Shown here in pieces: positions 35,317 through 45,005 of a stretch of DNA of 64,000 nt. Numbering within the stretch: position 1 is the stretch's first letter; each line of letters starts with the position of its first letter. The stretch is taken from assembly GCF_007570825.1 (NCBI RefSeq), contig NZ_SUNB01000001.1:1674001-1738000 (forward strand), written 5' to 3'. The translations under genes were made by a program, and so were the position numbers. The notes under the pieces are model-generated. The model saw only the letters and a program-made list of their open reading frames with translations, was not told where the DNA came from and ran no database searches. This DNA is from Pleionea sediminis (lineage in GTDB: Bacteria > Pseudomonadota > Gammaproteobacteria > Enterobacterales > Kangiellaceae).

Positions 35317-35344
35317 AAAAGAGGAGCTTCTGCTCCTCTTTTTT
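35315..35344. terminator. Bidirectional terminator between halogenase and S9 peptidase
   Basis: Six A, a 7-bp GAGGAGC/GCTCCTC stem with a TTCT loop, then six T. It is symmetric, so it can terminate both the halogenase transcript (stop at 35316) and the convergent peptidase transcript (stop at 35351). Confidence 0.92.
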
Positions 35345-35350
35345 ATACAT

Positions 35351-37294
35351 TTATTCGGATTTACTTCCGATGTGCTTTTCTAAAAAGGCAAACATTTTTT
35401 CAAATTGCTCTACTCTGTTTTCCAGATCATAAAACCCATGTCCTTCATATGGCTTAACTAGAGTTTCATACGGATGACCGACCTTATCTAACGCTTTTTG
35501 CATTCGGTACATATTGTCAATTGGTACACGTTCATCCCTAGCACCGTGAATAAAAAAGATGGCTGCTTTAATTTTGTCAGCGTGATAATAAGCCGACCTT
35601 TCTTTCACAAACTCTTCATCGTAGGCATTCCAGGCATCATGTAAGAATTTTCTACCATTTTCAGATTCTGCGGTATCGCTTTGATCGACCTGTACTTCTA
35701 TGTCGTAAACTCCAACAACACCGATTGCGCATTGGTATAAATCCGGTTCACGAACTACTCCCATTAGGGCTGCATAACCGCCATAACTTCCACCATATAT
35801 GCATACTTTATCTTTATTAGTGTATCCCTGATCGATAGCCCATAAGGTTGCATCAGTGAGATCATCTTGCATCTCTGCGCCCACTTGCCGATAAGCATCA
35901 TATTGAAAGCTTGCTCCTCGGCCGCCCGAACCACGATAATTGACTTGCAAGACACCATACCCTCGGCTTGCTAGAAGCTGAGCTCTGTTGTCATAACCCC
36001 ATACATCTTGTACGCCATAAGGTCCGCCATGCACATATAACACGAGTGGTGCCTGTTTTTTTCCTTTTGGCATTGTAAGGTAGCCACGAATTTCCAGTCC
36101 ATCTCGAGCCTCAAAGGATATCGGTTTCATCGGAGCAAGTTTTTTACGATCGATCCAAGGGAAAGTCTGAACTAAGTGTTTTACTTGGAAGGTTTTTCTA
36201 TCGAACAAATAAAAGGTACCTGGGTTAGTGTCGGACCGGACACTGACCATTGCCGATTTTCCATCATCAGTGAAATCATATAATCTTACTTCTTGGCCGG
36301 GAAAAGCTTTTTCGAGTGAACGGTGTGTCTTGGCCATAGGGTGGGACGGATCAAAATAATCAGTCACATAATACCCCGGCATTCTTTTGATACCTATCAA
36401 TTTAGGCTTAAGAGGATCTCCATCAGTAATCTGCTCTTTTATCTCTGCGTCATCATCTATATCTAATATTTTAGTTAAAGATTTATCCGCTAATTTTAAT
36501 CTGAAAATTCCTCTACCTATATTTGAATCAGATGACTCAACAATTAAACTTTTTTCGTCCTTCCCAAGTCTCAGAACATCTAAAGTAATATTTTTAGCAT
36601 CAAATTCTTTGAATAGTTTCCATTCTCCTTTTTCATCCTTAATGTAAATCCAAGTAAGTTCCTCTTCATAATCTTCGCCGGTTGCTACTCTTATTGTGCC
36701 GCTAGAGTCGGCAATCAATCCCCCATTTTTTACTGGACTTCTTTCAACTTTGTATTTTCTCCCGGTATAAATATTGAGTCGATAGGCGGTCGCAAATCCA
36801 TCGTCCCATTTAACAATTAAAATATGCTCATCATCATTATGAAGCATACTCATTATTCTAAAAAAAGAGGGCCATTCGTCGGGTCTGCCGGCAGAGCCCT
36901 TGGTAGGCATAAGCTGAGCTGGGCGGCTGCCATCGATATTCCGGGCGAACATATATCCCGTATCTGCGGGCTGATCAAGAGGACCAACCTTTTTCTCAAG
37001 GGTATAGTAGATTCTTTTGTTGTTAATCCAGCCGAAATTCCCAACTTGCTCGTCCTCACCATCAAAGTTAATGAAATGTTTGGGTTTCATATTTTTTAAG
37101 TCAAAAACAACTAGCTTCTTTTTTCCTGTTGCTTCAACAGACGCCAAGATATGTTTACCATCGGGAGATAAAGAGACGAATGTTATGTCGCCAAACTTCA
37201 TATAATCTTCGATAGATATTAGATCTTTATCTGCTGAAAAAAGATGGGTCGATATCCCTATAATTAATAGGAATTTAACGATATTTTGAATCAT
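35351..37294 (-). CDS. Exported S9 family (prolyl oligopeptidase-type) peptidase
   Basis: Serine peptidase of the S9C-like group: an N-terminal beta-propeller of about 400 residues and a C-terminal alpha/beta hydrolase domain. The nucleophile is in YGGSYGGYAA (about residue 500), the acid in ARDERVP and the His in YEGHGF. A signal peptide (MIQNIVKFLLIIGISTHLFS) sends it to the periplasm. The start at 37294 has AAAGGAT six bases upstream; a longer in-frame ATG at 37336 lacks this. Such enzymes cleave short peptides and are often found beside TonB receptors for peptide uptake. It is convergent with the halogenases, so not in their operon. Confidence 0.92.
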   Translation of the reverse strand: MIQNIVKFLLIIGISTHLFSADKDLISIEDYMKFGDITFVSLSPDGKHILASVEATGKKKLVVFDLKNMKPKHFINFDGEDEQVGNFGWINNKRIYYTLEKKVGPLDQPADTGYMFARNIDGSRPAQLMPTKGSAGRPDEWPSFFRIMSMLHNDDEHILIVKWDDGFATAYRLNIYTGRKYKVERSPVKNGGLIADSSGTIRVATGEDYEEELTWIYIKDEKGEWKLFKEFDAKNITLDVLRLGKDEKSLIVESSDSNIGRGIFRLKLADKSLTKILDIDDDAEIKEQITDGDPLKPKLIGIKRMPGYYVTDYFDPSHPMAKTHRSLEKAFPGQEVRLYDFTDDGKSAMVSVRSDTNPGTFYLFDRKTFQVKHLVQTFPWIDRKKLAPMKPISFEARDGLEIRGYLTMPKGKKQAPLVLYVHGGPYGVQDVWGYDNRAQLLASRGYGVLQVNYRGSGGRGASFQYDAYRQVGAEMQDDLTDATLWAIDQGYTNKDKVCIYGGSYGGYAALMGVVREPDLYQCAIGVVGVYDIEVQVDQSDTAESENGRKFLHDAWNAYDEEFVKERSAYYHADKIKAAIFFIHGARDERVPIDNMYRMQKALDKVGHPYETLVKPYEGHGFYDLENRVEQFEKMFAFLEKHIGSKSE

Positions 37295-37440
37295 TGCGTA
37301 TCCTTTCGTGGGTTGATTTGGTTTGATTTTACGCATTAGTCAATCATAAATCTAATTTTCTTACAGCGAATTGAGTGAAGCTTAAACAAGTTGGTTGAGT
37401 GAATAGGATGAAAGATGTGCAGCTATATTCAGTAGTTCGC

Positions 37441-37470
37441 AAATAAAAAAGGAGAACTATCAGCTCTCCT
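37441..37470 (-). terminator. Intrinsic terminator of the hem-rimO transcript
   Basis: On the minus strand, a 6-bp AGGAGA/TCTCCT stem with a short inner CT/AG pairing is followed by TTTTTTATTT. It starts about 50 bases after the rimO stop, the last gene of the hemCDXY-rimO run. Confidence 0.82.
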
Positions 37471-37519
37471 AATATTGGGAAAAGATAAAAACTTTAAATT
37501 TTTCAGAGTCTAAAGTTAC

Positions 37520-38827
37520 TTACGCAAAAAGGTCGTATTCGTCGGCTGATTTAATGGTTACCTCTACCATATCTCCAACTTCTAAAGACTCTTCAGTTGC
37601 AATTTGCACGCGGCCATCTATCTCAGGTGCATCGTATTTAGTTCGACCTATTGCGCCCGTATCGGTGATTTCATCGATTAACACGTCCATGCGCTGGCCA
37701 ACTTTTTTCTGCAAGCGCTCAGCACTGATTTCTTGTTGAACGCGCATGAAGGTTTCCCAGCGATCTTGCTGAATGTCAGGATCGATATGATTTGGCAGCT
37801 GGTTTGCGGTGGCACCATCGACGGGTGAATATTTAAAAGCACCAGCGCGATCGAGTTGAGCTTCATAAAGAAAGTCAATCAATTCTTTAAAATCGTCTTC
37901 GGTCTCCCCGGGAAAGCCTACAATGAAAGTACTTCGAATAGCCAAGTCTGGGCAAATATCTCGCCATTTTTTTATACGATGAAGCACTTTTTCACTGGCA
38001 GCTGGACGCTTCATGTTTTTTAATACTTTTTGACTGGCATGTTGAAATGGGATGTCTAAGTAGGGAGAAATTTTTCCTTCCGCCATTAAAGGAATAACAT
38101 CGTCAACATGAGGGTACGGATAGACATAATGAAGTCGTACCCAGGCGTCGAGTTTGCCGAGTTCCTGGCAAAGCTCTTGAAAACGTGTTTTAACCGGCAT
38201 ACCGCCCCAAAATCCGGTTTTGTACTTTACGTCGATACCATAGGCGCTCGTATCTTGTGAAACCACCAATAATTCTTGAACGCCATTGTTAACCAGATTT
38301 TCCGCCTCTTGCATAACGCTACCTATATCGCGACTTCTTAATTTACCGCGCATCGAAGGAATGATGCAAAAAGTACAGTTGTGATTGCAGCCTTCGGAAA
38401 TTTTTAAATAGGCGTAATGTTCAGGTGTGAGTTTTAATCCCGCTGGCGGAATGAGATCCATAAAAGGATCATGCGCTGGCGGTAAGTGTTCATGTATTTG
38501 TTGCATGACTTCATCATAAGCATGAGGGCCTGTTACTGCTAATACATTAGGATGAACTTCTCGAATAGTGTTTTCTTTAACACCCAAGCAACCTGTAACG
38601 ATAACTTTACCATTTTCAGCTAAGGCATCGCCGATAGTATCGAGAGATTCTTGAACTGCTTCGTCAATAAATCCACAGGTATTAACAACGACGACGTCAG
38701 AGTTATCGTAACTATTGGATAGCTCATAACCCTCTGCTCTTAGTTGAGTAATAATGCGTTCTGAGTCCACGGTATTTTTAGGGCAACCAAGACTGATAAA
38801 GCCAACGCTAGGTATTTTTGATGTCAT
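37520..38827 (-). CDS. rimO: Ribosomal protein S12 methylthiotransferase RimO
   Basis: Radical-SAM methylthiotransferase that adds a methylthio group to an Asp of ribosomal protein S12. Three domains are visible: an N-terminal UPF0004 part with Cys15, Cys51 and Cys80 for one 4Fe-4S cluster; the radical SAM core with CNHNCTFC (Cys147, 151, 154); and a C-terminal TRAM domain. The [12 protein letters not shown] start is diagnostic for RimO over MiaB. The length of 435 is typical. The start codon lies nine bases after hemY, so it is probably the last gene of the hem transcript, an unusual but plausible pairing. Confidence 0.96.
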   Translation of the reverse strand: MTSKIPSVGFISLGCPKNTVDSERIITQLRAEGYELSNSYDNSDVVVVNTCGFIDEAVQESLDTIGDALAENGKVIVTGCLGVKENTIREVHPNVLAVTGPHAYDEVMQQIHEHLPPAHDPFMDLIPPAGLKLTPEHYAYLKISEGCNHNCTFCIIPSMRGKLRSRDIGSVMQEAENLVNNGVQELLVVSQDTSAYGIDVKYKTGFWGGMPVKTRFQELCQELGKLDAWVRLHYVYPYPHVDDVIPLMAEGKISPYLDIPFQHASQKVLKNMKRPAASEKVLHRIKKWRDICPDLAIRSTFIVGFPGETEDDFKELIDFLYEAQLDRAGAFKYSPVDGATANQLPNHIDPDIQQDRWETFMRVQQEISAERLQKKVGQRMDVLIDEITDTGAIGRTKYDAPEIDGRVQIATEESLEVGDMVEVTIKSADEYDLFA

Positions 38828-38836
38828 AATGTGGAA

Positions 38837-40072
38837 CTACTCAGAGGTTAATAAATTTTCGGTGTTTCGATTCAGCAAACGTGGATGACTTTCGTCAAAT
38901 GCATATTCGAGTGCTGACGATAATAATCGGTTTAATTGATCGTTGGTTTCGCCTAACTTTTCCAAAGTTTTAACCAGTAATCGGTAAGATTCTAAGTTGG
39001 GCTTTATTTGGATTGACCGTGATAAGTATTCTTTTGCTTTGCCCCACAGTTCATTATGAAAACTCAATTGTCCTAGTGTACTGTGTAACTGCCAATCGTT
39101 AGCTCCTTCTGCTTTAAAGGATTCTGCGAAGTTTAGCTGACTTTTATTATCTCGTCCTGCAGCACTGCCATACCAATAAATAAGGTCGTGATGATAGCCA
39201 CGCTTGAGTGTACTTCTCAGAATCGCTTCTGCCTCTGCTTTTGCGCCCAATTCAATCAATAATTGAGCATATACGCAGACATAACGACGGTTTTTCTGGT
39301 ATTCGGAAGACAAACTTTGCCAGCGCTGTTGAAGTTGTTCGCAGCCTTTTTGTGCTTCAAGCTTTAATAATTCAGCAGTACATTCAAACTCAATTTGCAA
39401 AAAGTGATCGGTATTAAGAATTTGGTTTTTCTTAATTTCAGGCAGTAAGTCGTATAATTTTGTCCAATCTTTAAGGCGGTAATAGCATTTGCCTAATAAT
39501 TTTAATACGTAAGGGTGTCTTTGTCGGTGTCCCCATAGTTGAGCGAGTGATGCAAGTGCATGCTCGAACTGCCCGCTTTCATATTGTAAGTCAGCCTGAG
39601 TGACGCTCACTGCAATGTTTGCATCGGGTTCATTTTCGGCGGCTTGTTGCAAATAGTCGTCACGCTTAACAAAGTCTTTTTGCTCTTGCGCTGCTTTTGC
39701 AGCCAACAAGTAATTTATCAATCGGTTCTCTGCTTTTTCGGCACTTTTATTAAAAAGTTGCTCAGCTTTTTCAAATCGTCCTTCGGTTAATGCGATGAGT
39801 CCGGCCAAAGTTTGGTTTCGTGATTTCTTCTCGCCGCGATGATCTTTCCAGCGTTTGAGTTGACGCCCTGAACGTTTCACAGACATAAAAAACCAGGACA
39901 AGACAGAAATGGCAATAATGAGCATTAATAGTAAAGCACCAAACAACCAAAGGCGCATCTCTATCGCGTGCTTGTCCCAAGCTAATATCACAAAACCTTC
40001 TTGGCTTTTAATAATCCAAGCCATTATCGCGCCAACGATGATGGCAAGTAATCCGAGTCGAACCAACTTCAT
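38837..40072 (-). CDS. hemY: HemY TPR membrane protein
   Basis: Proteobacterial HemY, an inner-membrane protein with two N-terminal hydrophobic helices (about residues 4-25 and 42-64) and a tetratricopeptide-rich cytoplasmic or periplasmic part. It is not the protoporphyrinogen oxidase of the same name from Gram-positive bacteria. The exact role in heme synthesis is unclear; with HemX it may organise late steps. It overlaps hemX by four bases (ATGA) and follows the order hemC-hemD-hemX-hemY known from E. coli and Pseudomonas. Confidence 0.92.
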   Translation of the reverse strand: MKLVRLGLLAIIVGAIMAWIIKSQEGFVILAWDKHAIEMRLWLFGALLLMLIIAISVLSWFFMSVKRSGRQLKRWKDHRGEKKSRNQTLAGLIALTEGRFEKAEQLFNKSAEKAENRLINYLLAAKAAQEQKDFVKRDDYLQQAAENEPDANIAVSVTQADLQYESGQFEHALASLAQLWGHRQRHPYVLKLLGKCYYRLKDWTKLYDLLPEIKKNQILNTDHFLQIEFECTAELLKLEAQKGCEQLQQRWQSLSSEYQKNRRYVCVYAQLLIELGAKAEAEAILRSTLKRGYHHDLIYWYGSAAGRDNKSQLNFAESFKAEGANDWQLHSTLGQLSFHNELWGKAKEYLSRSIQIKPNLESYRLLVKTLEKLGETNDQLNRLLSSALEYAFDESHPRLLNRNTENLLTSE

Positions 40073-41382
40073 GGTTGGTCCTCCTCATTATTTACTGAAG
40101 ATTTTTGATCGGTAAACCATTGCAATCGTCGCTGTTCGCGTAACTCTTCAATAATAGGTAAAGCACGAAGCTCATACGAAATCTTTTTGTTGAGTCGCTC
40201 TTCTTTGAGCGCTTCAATTTCATTTAGCATTTGCTTTGAAAGTTCATTATTCGCAAAATACTGTGTAATCAGTTCTGACGCGGCTGTTAGTCGCGACTCA
40301 AAATACTCTTTGTTTTCTTCAAGAGCTGCTGTTTGTGCTTGCGTTATGATCAGCTGCAATGTGGCTCTTAATACGGATTTTTGATTCGGCGTTAGTAAAG
40401 GCGGAACTTTTTCATCATAAGGATGGTATTTAAAAGCTTTGTCGCTAAAGTCTTCAAGTGTGACCATAAGTTCATCAAACCATTCTTTATGTTGCTCTTC
40501 TTTCAGCTCCTCCTTTTTGGGAAGAATTAGGGTTTGTGGCTCTAGATTCATAGAAAGATTTTCGAGTGATGTTAGTTTGAGAAGAATGGGTGATAAATCA
40601 TGTTCGGGAATACTCGCCAAATAGGTAATATCGTCACTTATGGCTTGTCTAAGGTTCGCCAGTTGCAAATCGGTTACGCCCTTCAGGGTATCCTCTGCCT
40701 GAGCGACAAGCGCCGTTGCCACTGAAATGCTGTTTTCGAACGCGATTTTTTGTTCGGCAAGCTTTAAGTAATAGTGGGCTTGCTCAATTAACCACTCTTG
40801 CTTGCCTTGGCTCGAGAGAACTCTTAATTTATCTTGCGTAGCAGCAAGCTGCTGGCGGAGTAGGTTTGAGGTGCTTTCTGTTTGCTCGAGCTGAGATTTT
40901 GTATTGGAGAGATCTTGAGTCTGTTTAGATAAATCAGATCGAAGCGATTCCACCAGAGCGACTTGACTTTGAATGATGTTATCTTGTTTTGTTAGCTGTT
41001 CATTTAGCGACTGCTGGGTATTGTATTGCTCATAGGTATTCCAACCGCCAAATCCCAAAGCAATTAATACAAGCAAGATAAGGAATAATATTGAACCAGA
41101 AGATTTGGGTTCTTTTTCGTTATGTTTCAGCACCATTTCTGGAGAGTCGGAACTGTCACTGGACCTAACGTCTGAAATTTCAGGCGCAATGCTCTCTTGC
41201 TCTTGTGATGCATTTTTACTTGAAACATTGGGTTCATCCGACGTATTTGATGACACCTCATCACTAATACTTGGGTTTGTCGGCTCGTCTGCAGTTTCAG
41301 GGGATGCTGCATCGGTTAGTTGTTCGTCTTTGTTCGATTTGTTTGAATCTGGATTGTTTTTTTGTTTATTTTTGTTGGCCAT
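40069..41382 (-). CDS. hemX: HemX membrane protein
   Basis: Membrane protein of the HemX family, often mislabelled uroporphyrinogen-III methyltransferase. It has a Ser/Glu/Asp-rich disordered N-terminus of about 95 residues, one membrane helix (SILFLILLVLIALGFGGW, about 97-115), then a long coiled coil and a helical domain in the periplasm. No SAM-binding motif is present, so a methyltransferase activity is not supported. It sits between hemD (12 bases) and hemY (overlap of four bases). Confidence 0.9.
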   Translation of the reverse strand: MANKNKQKNNPDSNKSNKDEQLTDAASPETADEPTNPSISDEVSSNTSDEPNVSSKNASQEQESIAPEISDVRSSDSSDSPEMVLKHNEKEPKSSGSILFLILLVLIALGFGGWNTYEQYNTQQSLNEQLTKQDNIIQSQVALVESLRSDLSKQTQDLSNTKSQLEQTESTSNLLRQQLAATQDKLRVLSSQGKQEWLIEQAHYYLKLAEQKIAFENSISVATALVAQAEDTLKGVTDLQLANLRQAISDDITYLASIPEHDLSPILLKLTSLENLSMNLEPQTLILPKKEELKEEQHKEWFDELMVTLEDFSDKAFKYHPYDEKVPPLLTPNQKSVLRATLQLIITQAQTAALEENKEYFESRLTAASELITQYFANNELSKQMLNEIEALKEERLNKKISYELRALPIIEELREQRRLQWFTDQKSSVNNEEDQP

Positions 41383-41394
41383 AAAGACTTCCCA

Positions 41395-42090
41395 TTACAA
41401 TGACATAGCAGAGCGGATAATATCTTCTGTAAGAGCACTTTGGCTTCGTTTAACAATAGTGTGCTCCAACTGCCTGGCAATGTTTTCGAGCCGCTCACTG
41501 GTTACTAACAGTTTAACAGGTTTGTCCAGACAATGGCTAAGGTGTTGTAATGCTTCGTTGCTAGAGATAACCCAAATGGCTTCTAGCGAATTTGTTGGTA
41601 AATTGTCATGGATGTTTTGGCAAGGCACAGCGACTCTCTGATAAACCTCAAACTTAGTAACATGAGCACCTCGCCTAGTGAGTTCTGATTCGATAGTGTC
41701 GCGTCCACCCAGTCCGGAAATTAAAGAAATACTTTTGTTTTTACAGTTTAGAAGGTTTTTTAGAGAAAGTAAGTCTTCACTTGTAGTGCGTACGGGATAT
41801 TCAACATTAGTGATTCCCAAGTTCGATAGTGCCTCAGCTGTCGCTTTTCCTATGCAGTAAACGGACAGCTGATTTAGCGATTGCCAGTGTTCTTTGTTGA
41901 CCAGGTTATGAGCAAATTGAACAGCATTCGGGCTGACGAATATGACAGAGTCTTTGAATGCTGGAATGGAAGTGTCGATTTTTTCTATTGTCAGTAGAGG
42001 AATCGACACTGCTTTCAAACCATTCGACTGTAAGCCCTCCATTAACGGTGCCGCCTGGTGGCTCGGGCGTGTCACCACAAAGGTTGTCAT
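41395..42090 (-). CDS. hemD: Uroporphyrinogen-III synthase
   Basis: Converts hydroxymethylbilane to uroporphyrinogen III with inversion of ring D. The protein is weakly conserved as a family; the calls rest on the N-terminal VVTRPSHQAAPLMEGL, the FVSPNAVQFA segment, YCIGKATAEAL and the position directly after hemC. The length of 231 is usual. It lies seven bases downstream of hemC and is clearly in the same operon. Confidence 0.93.
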   Translation of the reverse strand: MTTFVVTRPSHQAAPLMEGLQSNGLKAVSIPLLTIEKIDTSIPAFKDSVIFVSPNAVQFAHNLVNKEHWQSLNQLSVYCIGKATAEALSNLGITNVEYPVRTTSEDLLSLKNLLNCKNKSISLISGLGGRDTIESELTRRGAHVTKFEVYQRVAVPCQNIHDNLPTNSLEAIWVISSNEALQHLSHCLDKPVKLLVTSERLENIARQLEHTIVKRSQSALTEDIIRSAMSL

Positions 42091-42097
42091 AGAGGGA

Positions 42098-43030
42098 TTA
42101 GTTTTTGTGGAGCAGGGGTTGAATGATTTTGTCGGCGCCTTGCTCTTTTAAAGCCTCACCGACCATTGCTCCGAGCTGTTTGGCTTCGGAAATGGGTGCT
42201 CGATGGCTGAACTTAAGTATGTTCACTCCGTCAAGTGAGCCAACTAAACCACGAAGGTAGAGTTGTTCCTGATCTTCGTCGTATTCAGCGTAAGCACCGA
42301 TCGGAACTTGGCAGCCGCCTTCCAGGTGATGCGACATGGCACGCTCTGCAGTCACTCGAGCGGCGGTAATGCGATGATTAAGTGGGGCGAGTAAATCTTT
42401 GGTCTGCTGATCGTCGCTACGACACTCTATTCCGACAGCTCCTTGGCCCGCAGCGGGTAAAATTTCTTCAGGAGTAAGTTCAGACTTGATTCGATATTTC
42501 AAATCAAGGCGGAGTAAACCTGCTGAAGCGAGAATGACGGCATCGTAATCGTCATCATCCAACTTTTGAAGTCGGGTTCCGACATTACCGCGCAAACTTT
42601 TGATCTTTAAATCGGGTCTTAGTGCTTTCAATTGGCATTGTCGGCGTAAGCTCGAAGTGCCAATTATCGCATCAGAAGGGACTTCGCTAATATTGGCATA
42701 GATGTTAGAAACAAATGCGTCGGTTGGATTTTCGCGCTCGCAAATAACAGCAAGCTCCAGGCCTTCGGGGAATTCAGCAGGAACGTCTTTCATTGAATGG
42801 ACAGCGATATCGGCTCTTCCTTCAAGCATTGCGACTTCGAGTTCTTTGACGAACAATCCTTTACCGCCAACTTTTGCCAAAGGAGTATCAAGAATCTTGT
42901 CACCTTTGGTAACCATTGGGACCAGTTCAACTTGAATATCACTGTGCAAATCTTCCAAGCATTTTTTAACAAAATGTGCTTGCCATAATGCAAGGGGACT
43001 GCGACGAGTTGCGATACGAATTAAAGACAT
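42098..43030 (-). CDS. hemC: Hydroxymethylbilane synthase (porphobilinogen deaminase)
   Basis: Joins four porphobilinogen units to hydroxymethylbilane using a dipyrromethane cofactor bound to Cys240 (in [12 protein letters not shown]). The N-terminal [14 protein letters not shown] and the active-site HSMKDVP (Asp82) are intact. The length of 310 is typical. First gene of hemC-hemD-hemX-hemY-rimO; a gap of 167 bases separates it from algR upstream, enough for its own promoter, as known for Pseudomonas. Confidence 0.97.
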   Translation of the reverse strand: MSLIRIATRRSPLALWQAHFVKKCLEDLHSDIQVELVPMVTKGDKILDTPLAKVGGKGLFVKELEVAMLEGRADIAVHSMKDVPAEFPEGLELAVICERENPTDAFVSNIYANISEVPSDAIIGTSSLRRQCQLKALRPDLKIKSLRGNVGTRLQKLDDDDYDAVILASAGLLRLDLKYRIKSELTPEEILPAAGQGAVGIECRSDDQQTKDLLAPLNHRITAARVTAERAMSHHLEGGCQVPIGAYAEYDEDQEQLYLRGLVGSLDGVNILKFSHRAPISEAKQLGAMVGEALKEQGADKIIQPLLHKN

Positions 43031-43197
43031 AAACTACTTAAGTAAACCTCATCATGTATATATTAAAATCTTAGCATATAAGACATAGGAAACGGAGTAA
43101 TGGTTCAAGGTTATTTTGGTAAATGTCTAAATATTATATGCATGAAGAGCGTAATGCATAAAATAAGTTGCATTAATTTTCCGTGTCGTTTTAATGA

Positions 43198-43932
43198 CTA
43201 AAGTTGTTTAACTAACTTCCTTATTTCCGCAGCATGACGACGGCTGACTTCAAGTTCGTCTTCACAGTCTTTTAAGACGATGAAAAGATGTCCTTTTTCG
43301 TTTTTCGTTAATCCATGAATGTATTGTTTATTAACTAACGCATTACGATGAATTCGTACAAATTGGTCTGAAAACTCTTTTTCTAATTGCTTTAACGGAT
43401 CTTCGATCAATGTCTCTCCGCCTTTATGCTTAACATTGATGTATTTTTGATCGGCTTGAAAGTAAAAAATGTCGTTAACCGGAACTAGTCTGACTTCACC
43501 TCTAATTCTTGCCGAGATATGTTTGCGATTGGATGCGTCGGGAGTTTGTTCTACCGCTTTTTGAATTTGAATTGAATTTAAACGACTGGCCTTAGCAATA
43601 GCTTTCGCGAGGTTTTCACGATTTATTGGCTTAAGTAGGTAGTCAATGGCATTCACTGAAAATGCATCCAGCGCATAATCATCATAAGCGGTGACAAATA
43701 TAACGGCTGGTGGGTTCTCGAGTTGCATCAGGTGACCCGCGGCTTCCAATCCATCCATTTCAGGCATTCGGATGTCTAAAAACACCAAGTCTATTGATGT
43801 TTTATTACATATATCAAGCGCTTCGCGACCAGTCGATGCCTCAAATACCTTGGAGTTTGGATTCGACTCGGCAAGCATTCGTTCTAATCGTTGTCGTGCG
43901 AGTGGTTCATCATCGGTTATTAATAGATTCAT
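43198..43932 (-). CDS. algR: LytTR response regulator, AlgR-like
   Basis: Two-component response regulator. The receiver domain (residues 1-120) has Asp7/Asp8, the phospho-accepting Asp53 (LVFLDIRMPEMDG) and Lys103 in YLLKPI. The C-terminal LytTR DNA-binding domain carries IFYFQADQKYINV and FVRIHRNALVNK. The 244-residue length and position between algZ and hemC match Pseudomonas AlgR, which controls alginate, twitching and virulence genes there; what it controls here is unknown. Overlaps algZ by 23 bases, so the pair is translationally linked. Confidence 0.92.
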   Translation of the reverse strand: MNLLITDDEPLARQRLERMLAESNPNSKVFEASTGREALDICNKTSIDLVFLDIRMPEMDGLEAAGHLMQLENPPAVIFVTAYDDYALDAFSVNAIDYLLKPINRENLAKAIAKASRLNSIQIQKAVEQTPDASNRKHISARIRGEVRLVPVNDIFYFQADQKYINVKHKGGETLIEDPLKQLEKEFSDQFVRIHRNALVNKQYIHGLTKNEKGHLFIVLKDCEDELEVSRRHAAEIRKLVKQL

Positions 43933-44998
43933 CGTTAAGCTCTGGTATGGTTACCGTGACACTGTATTGGTTTTGTTCTCGATTAACCTTCATTGTAGCC
44001 AATGGTCCGTAGCGAATACTAAGACGTTGTTCAATGTTTGACTGAGCCATCTGGTTACCGCTTAAACCAGGATCATCCGGTAAAGGGTTCGAAACCTTGA
44101 TTTGGACACCCGTTGTTTTGTTTTTGATCGCAACCTGTTCGATATTAATCTCGATTAAACCGCCTTCTGCTAGCCTTTGAATGCCATGATAGACTGCATT
44201 TTCCACTAGCGGCTGTAGGGTAAACGGCGGAATCGTAAATTTCTCACTGTCGATATCTTGTAATGCAACATTCCAATTCATCGTCAGTTTTGGGCCTAAG
44301 CGCTCTTTTTCAATTTCCAGATAGTTTTTACACAGTTCAATTTCTTGCGACAGTGAAATTAAGTCACCCGCTGGTTTTAGGCTTGAACGGAGCAGTACAG
44401 AGAGGTGCTCTAGGGTAGATTCTGCACGTTGCGCATTAATTGCTATCAAACTGGCAATTGTGTTTAACGTGTTGAACAAAAAGTGCGGCTGGATTCTTGC
44501 TTGTAAGGCTTTAAACTGTGCTTCACTTTCTGACACTATGCCATTGAGCACTTGCTGTCTCAGATAAAGATAGCGCATCCAAACTAAGGTTATGAGAAGG
44601 GCTGAGAGGGTGTTTCGAAAAATAAACCAAGATTGCTCTTGATGTTGAAACCAGACAAGAGGCTGGTTGTAGAATAGAAATAAGGCGGCCAAACTTGCGA
44701 GCATTGTGACAAATGAGACGCTGGCGCAGGTGAATAAAGTCACGGATATGATGGAAAGGTCATTTAGCCATCGCCTTAATAAACACAAAATCGCTCCGCT
44801 GCCCAGACTGACCCATAATGTAAACAAACTATTTTCACCTAATTGCAGCCAAAACGAATGATGTATTTGATGAGTTAATAAGGTAAACAATACAGCCAGT
44901 AACTCGGATAAAAGCACTAACATGAAAACCCGCGGTAACTGACAAAAGTCAGGGATAATCCCGCGCTCCGAGGCTTTAATTGAGTTCAACGACTCCAT
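43910..44998 (-). CDS. algZ: LytS/AlgZ-type membrane histidine kinase
   Basis: Sensor kinase with four or more N-terminal hydrophobic helices (about residues 22-145), then a His_kinase domain of the LytS type: QARIQPHFLFNTLNTIASL with phospho-accepting His172, and an ATP-binding part with PLVENAVYHGI. The short length (362) and the overlap with algR fit AlgZ/FimS of Pseudomonas. No periplasmic sensor domain is evident, so the signal may be sensed in the membrane. It lies seven bases after the degenerate GGDEF gene. Confidence 0.9.
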   Translation of the reverse strand: MESLNSIKASERGIIPDFCQLPRVFMLVLLSELLAVLFTLLTHQIHHSFWLQLGENSLFTLWVSLGSGAILCLLRRWLNDLSIISVTLFTCASVSFVTMLASLAALFLFYNQPLVWFQHQEQSWFIFRNTLSALLITLVWMRYLYLRQQVLNGIVSESEAQFKALQARIQPHFLFNTLNTIASLIAINAQRAESTLEHLSVLLRSSLKPAGDLISLSQEIELCKNYLEIEKERLGPKLTMNWNVALQDIDSEKFTIPPFTLQPLVENAVYHGIQRLAEGGLIEINIEQVAIKNKTTGVQIKVSNPLPDDPGLSGNQMAQSNIEQRLSIRYGPLATMKVNREQNQYSVTVTIPELNDESINNR

Positions 44999-45005
44999 GC
45001 AAGTC

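Noticed and set aside
25177-37294. Complete natural product gene cluster (NRPS/PKS/RiPP)
   Set aside because: No synthase, adenylation domain, precursor peptide or dedicated exporter was found near the halogenases.
40069-41382. Uroporphyrinogen-III C-methyltransferase label for HemX
   Set aside because: The protein has one membrane helix and a coiled coil but no SAM-binding methyltransferase motif.
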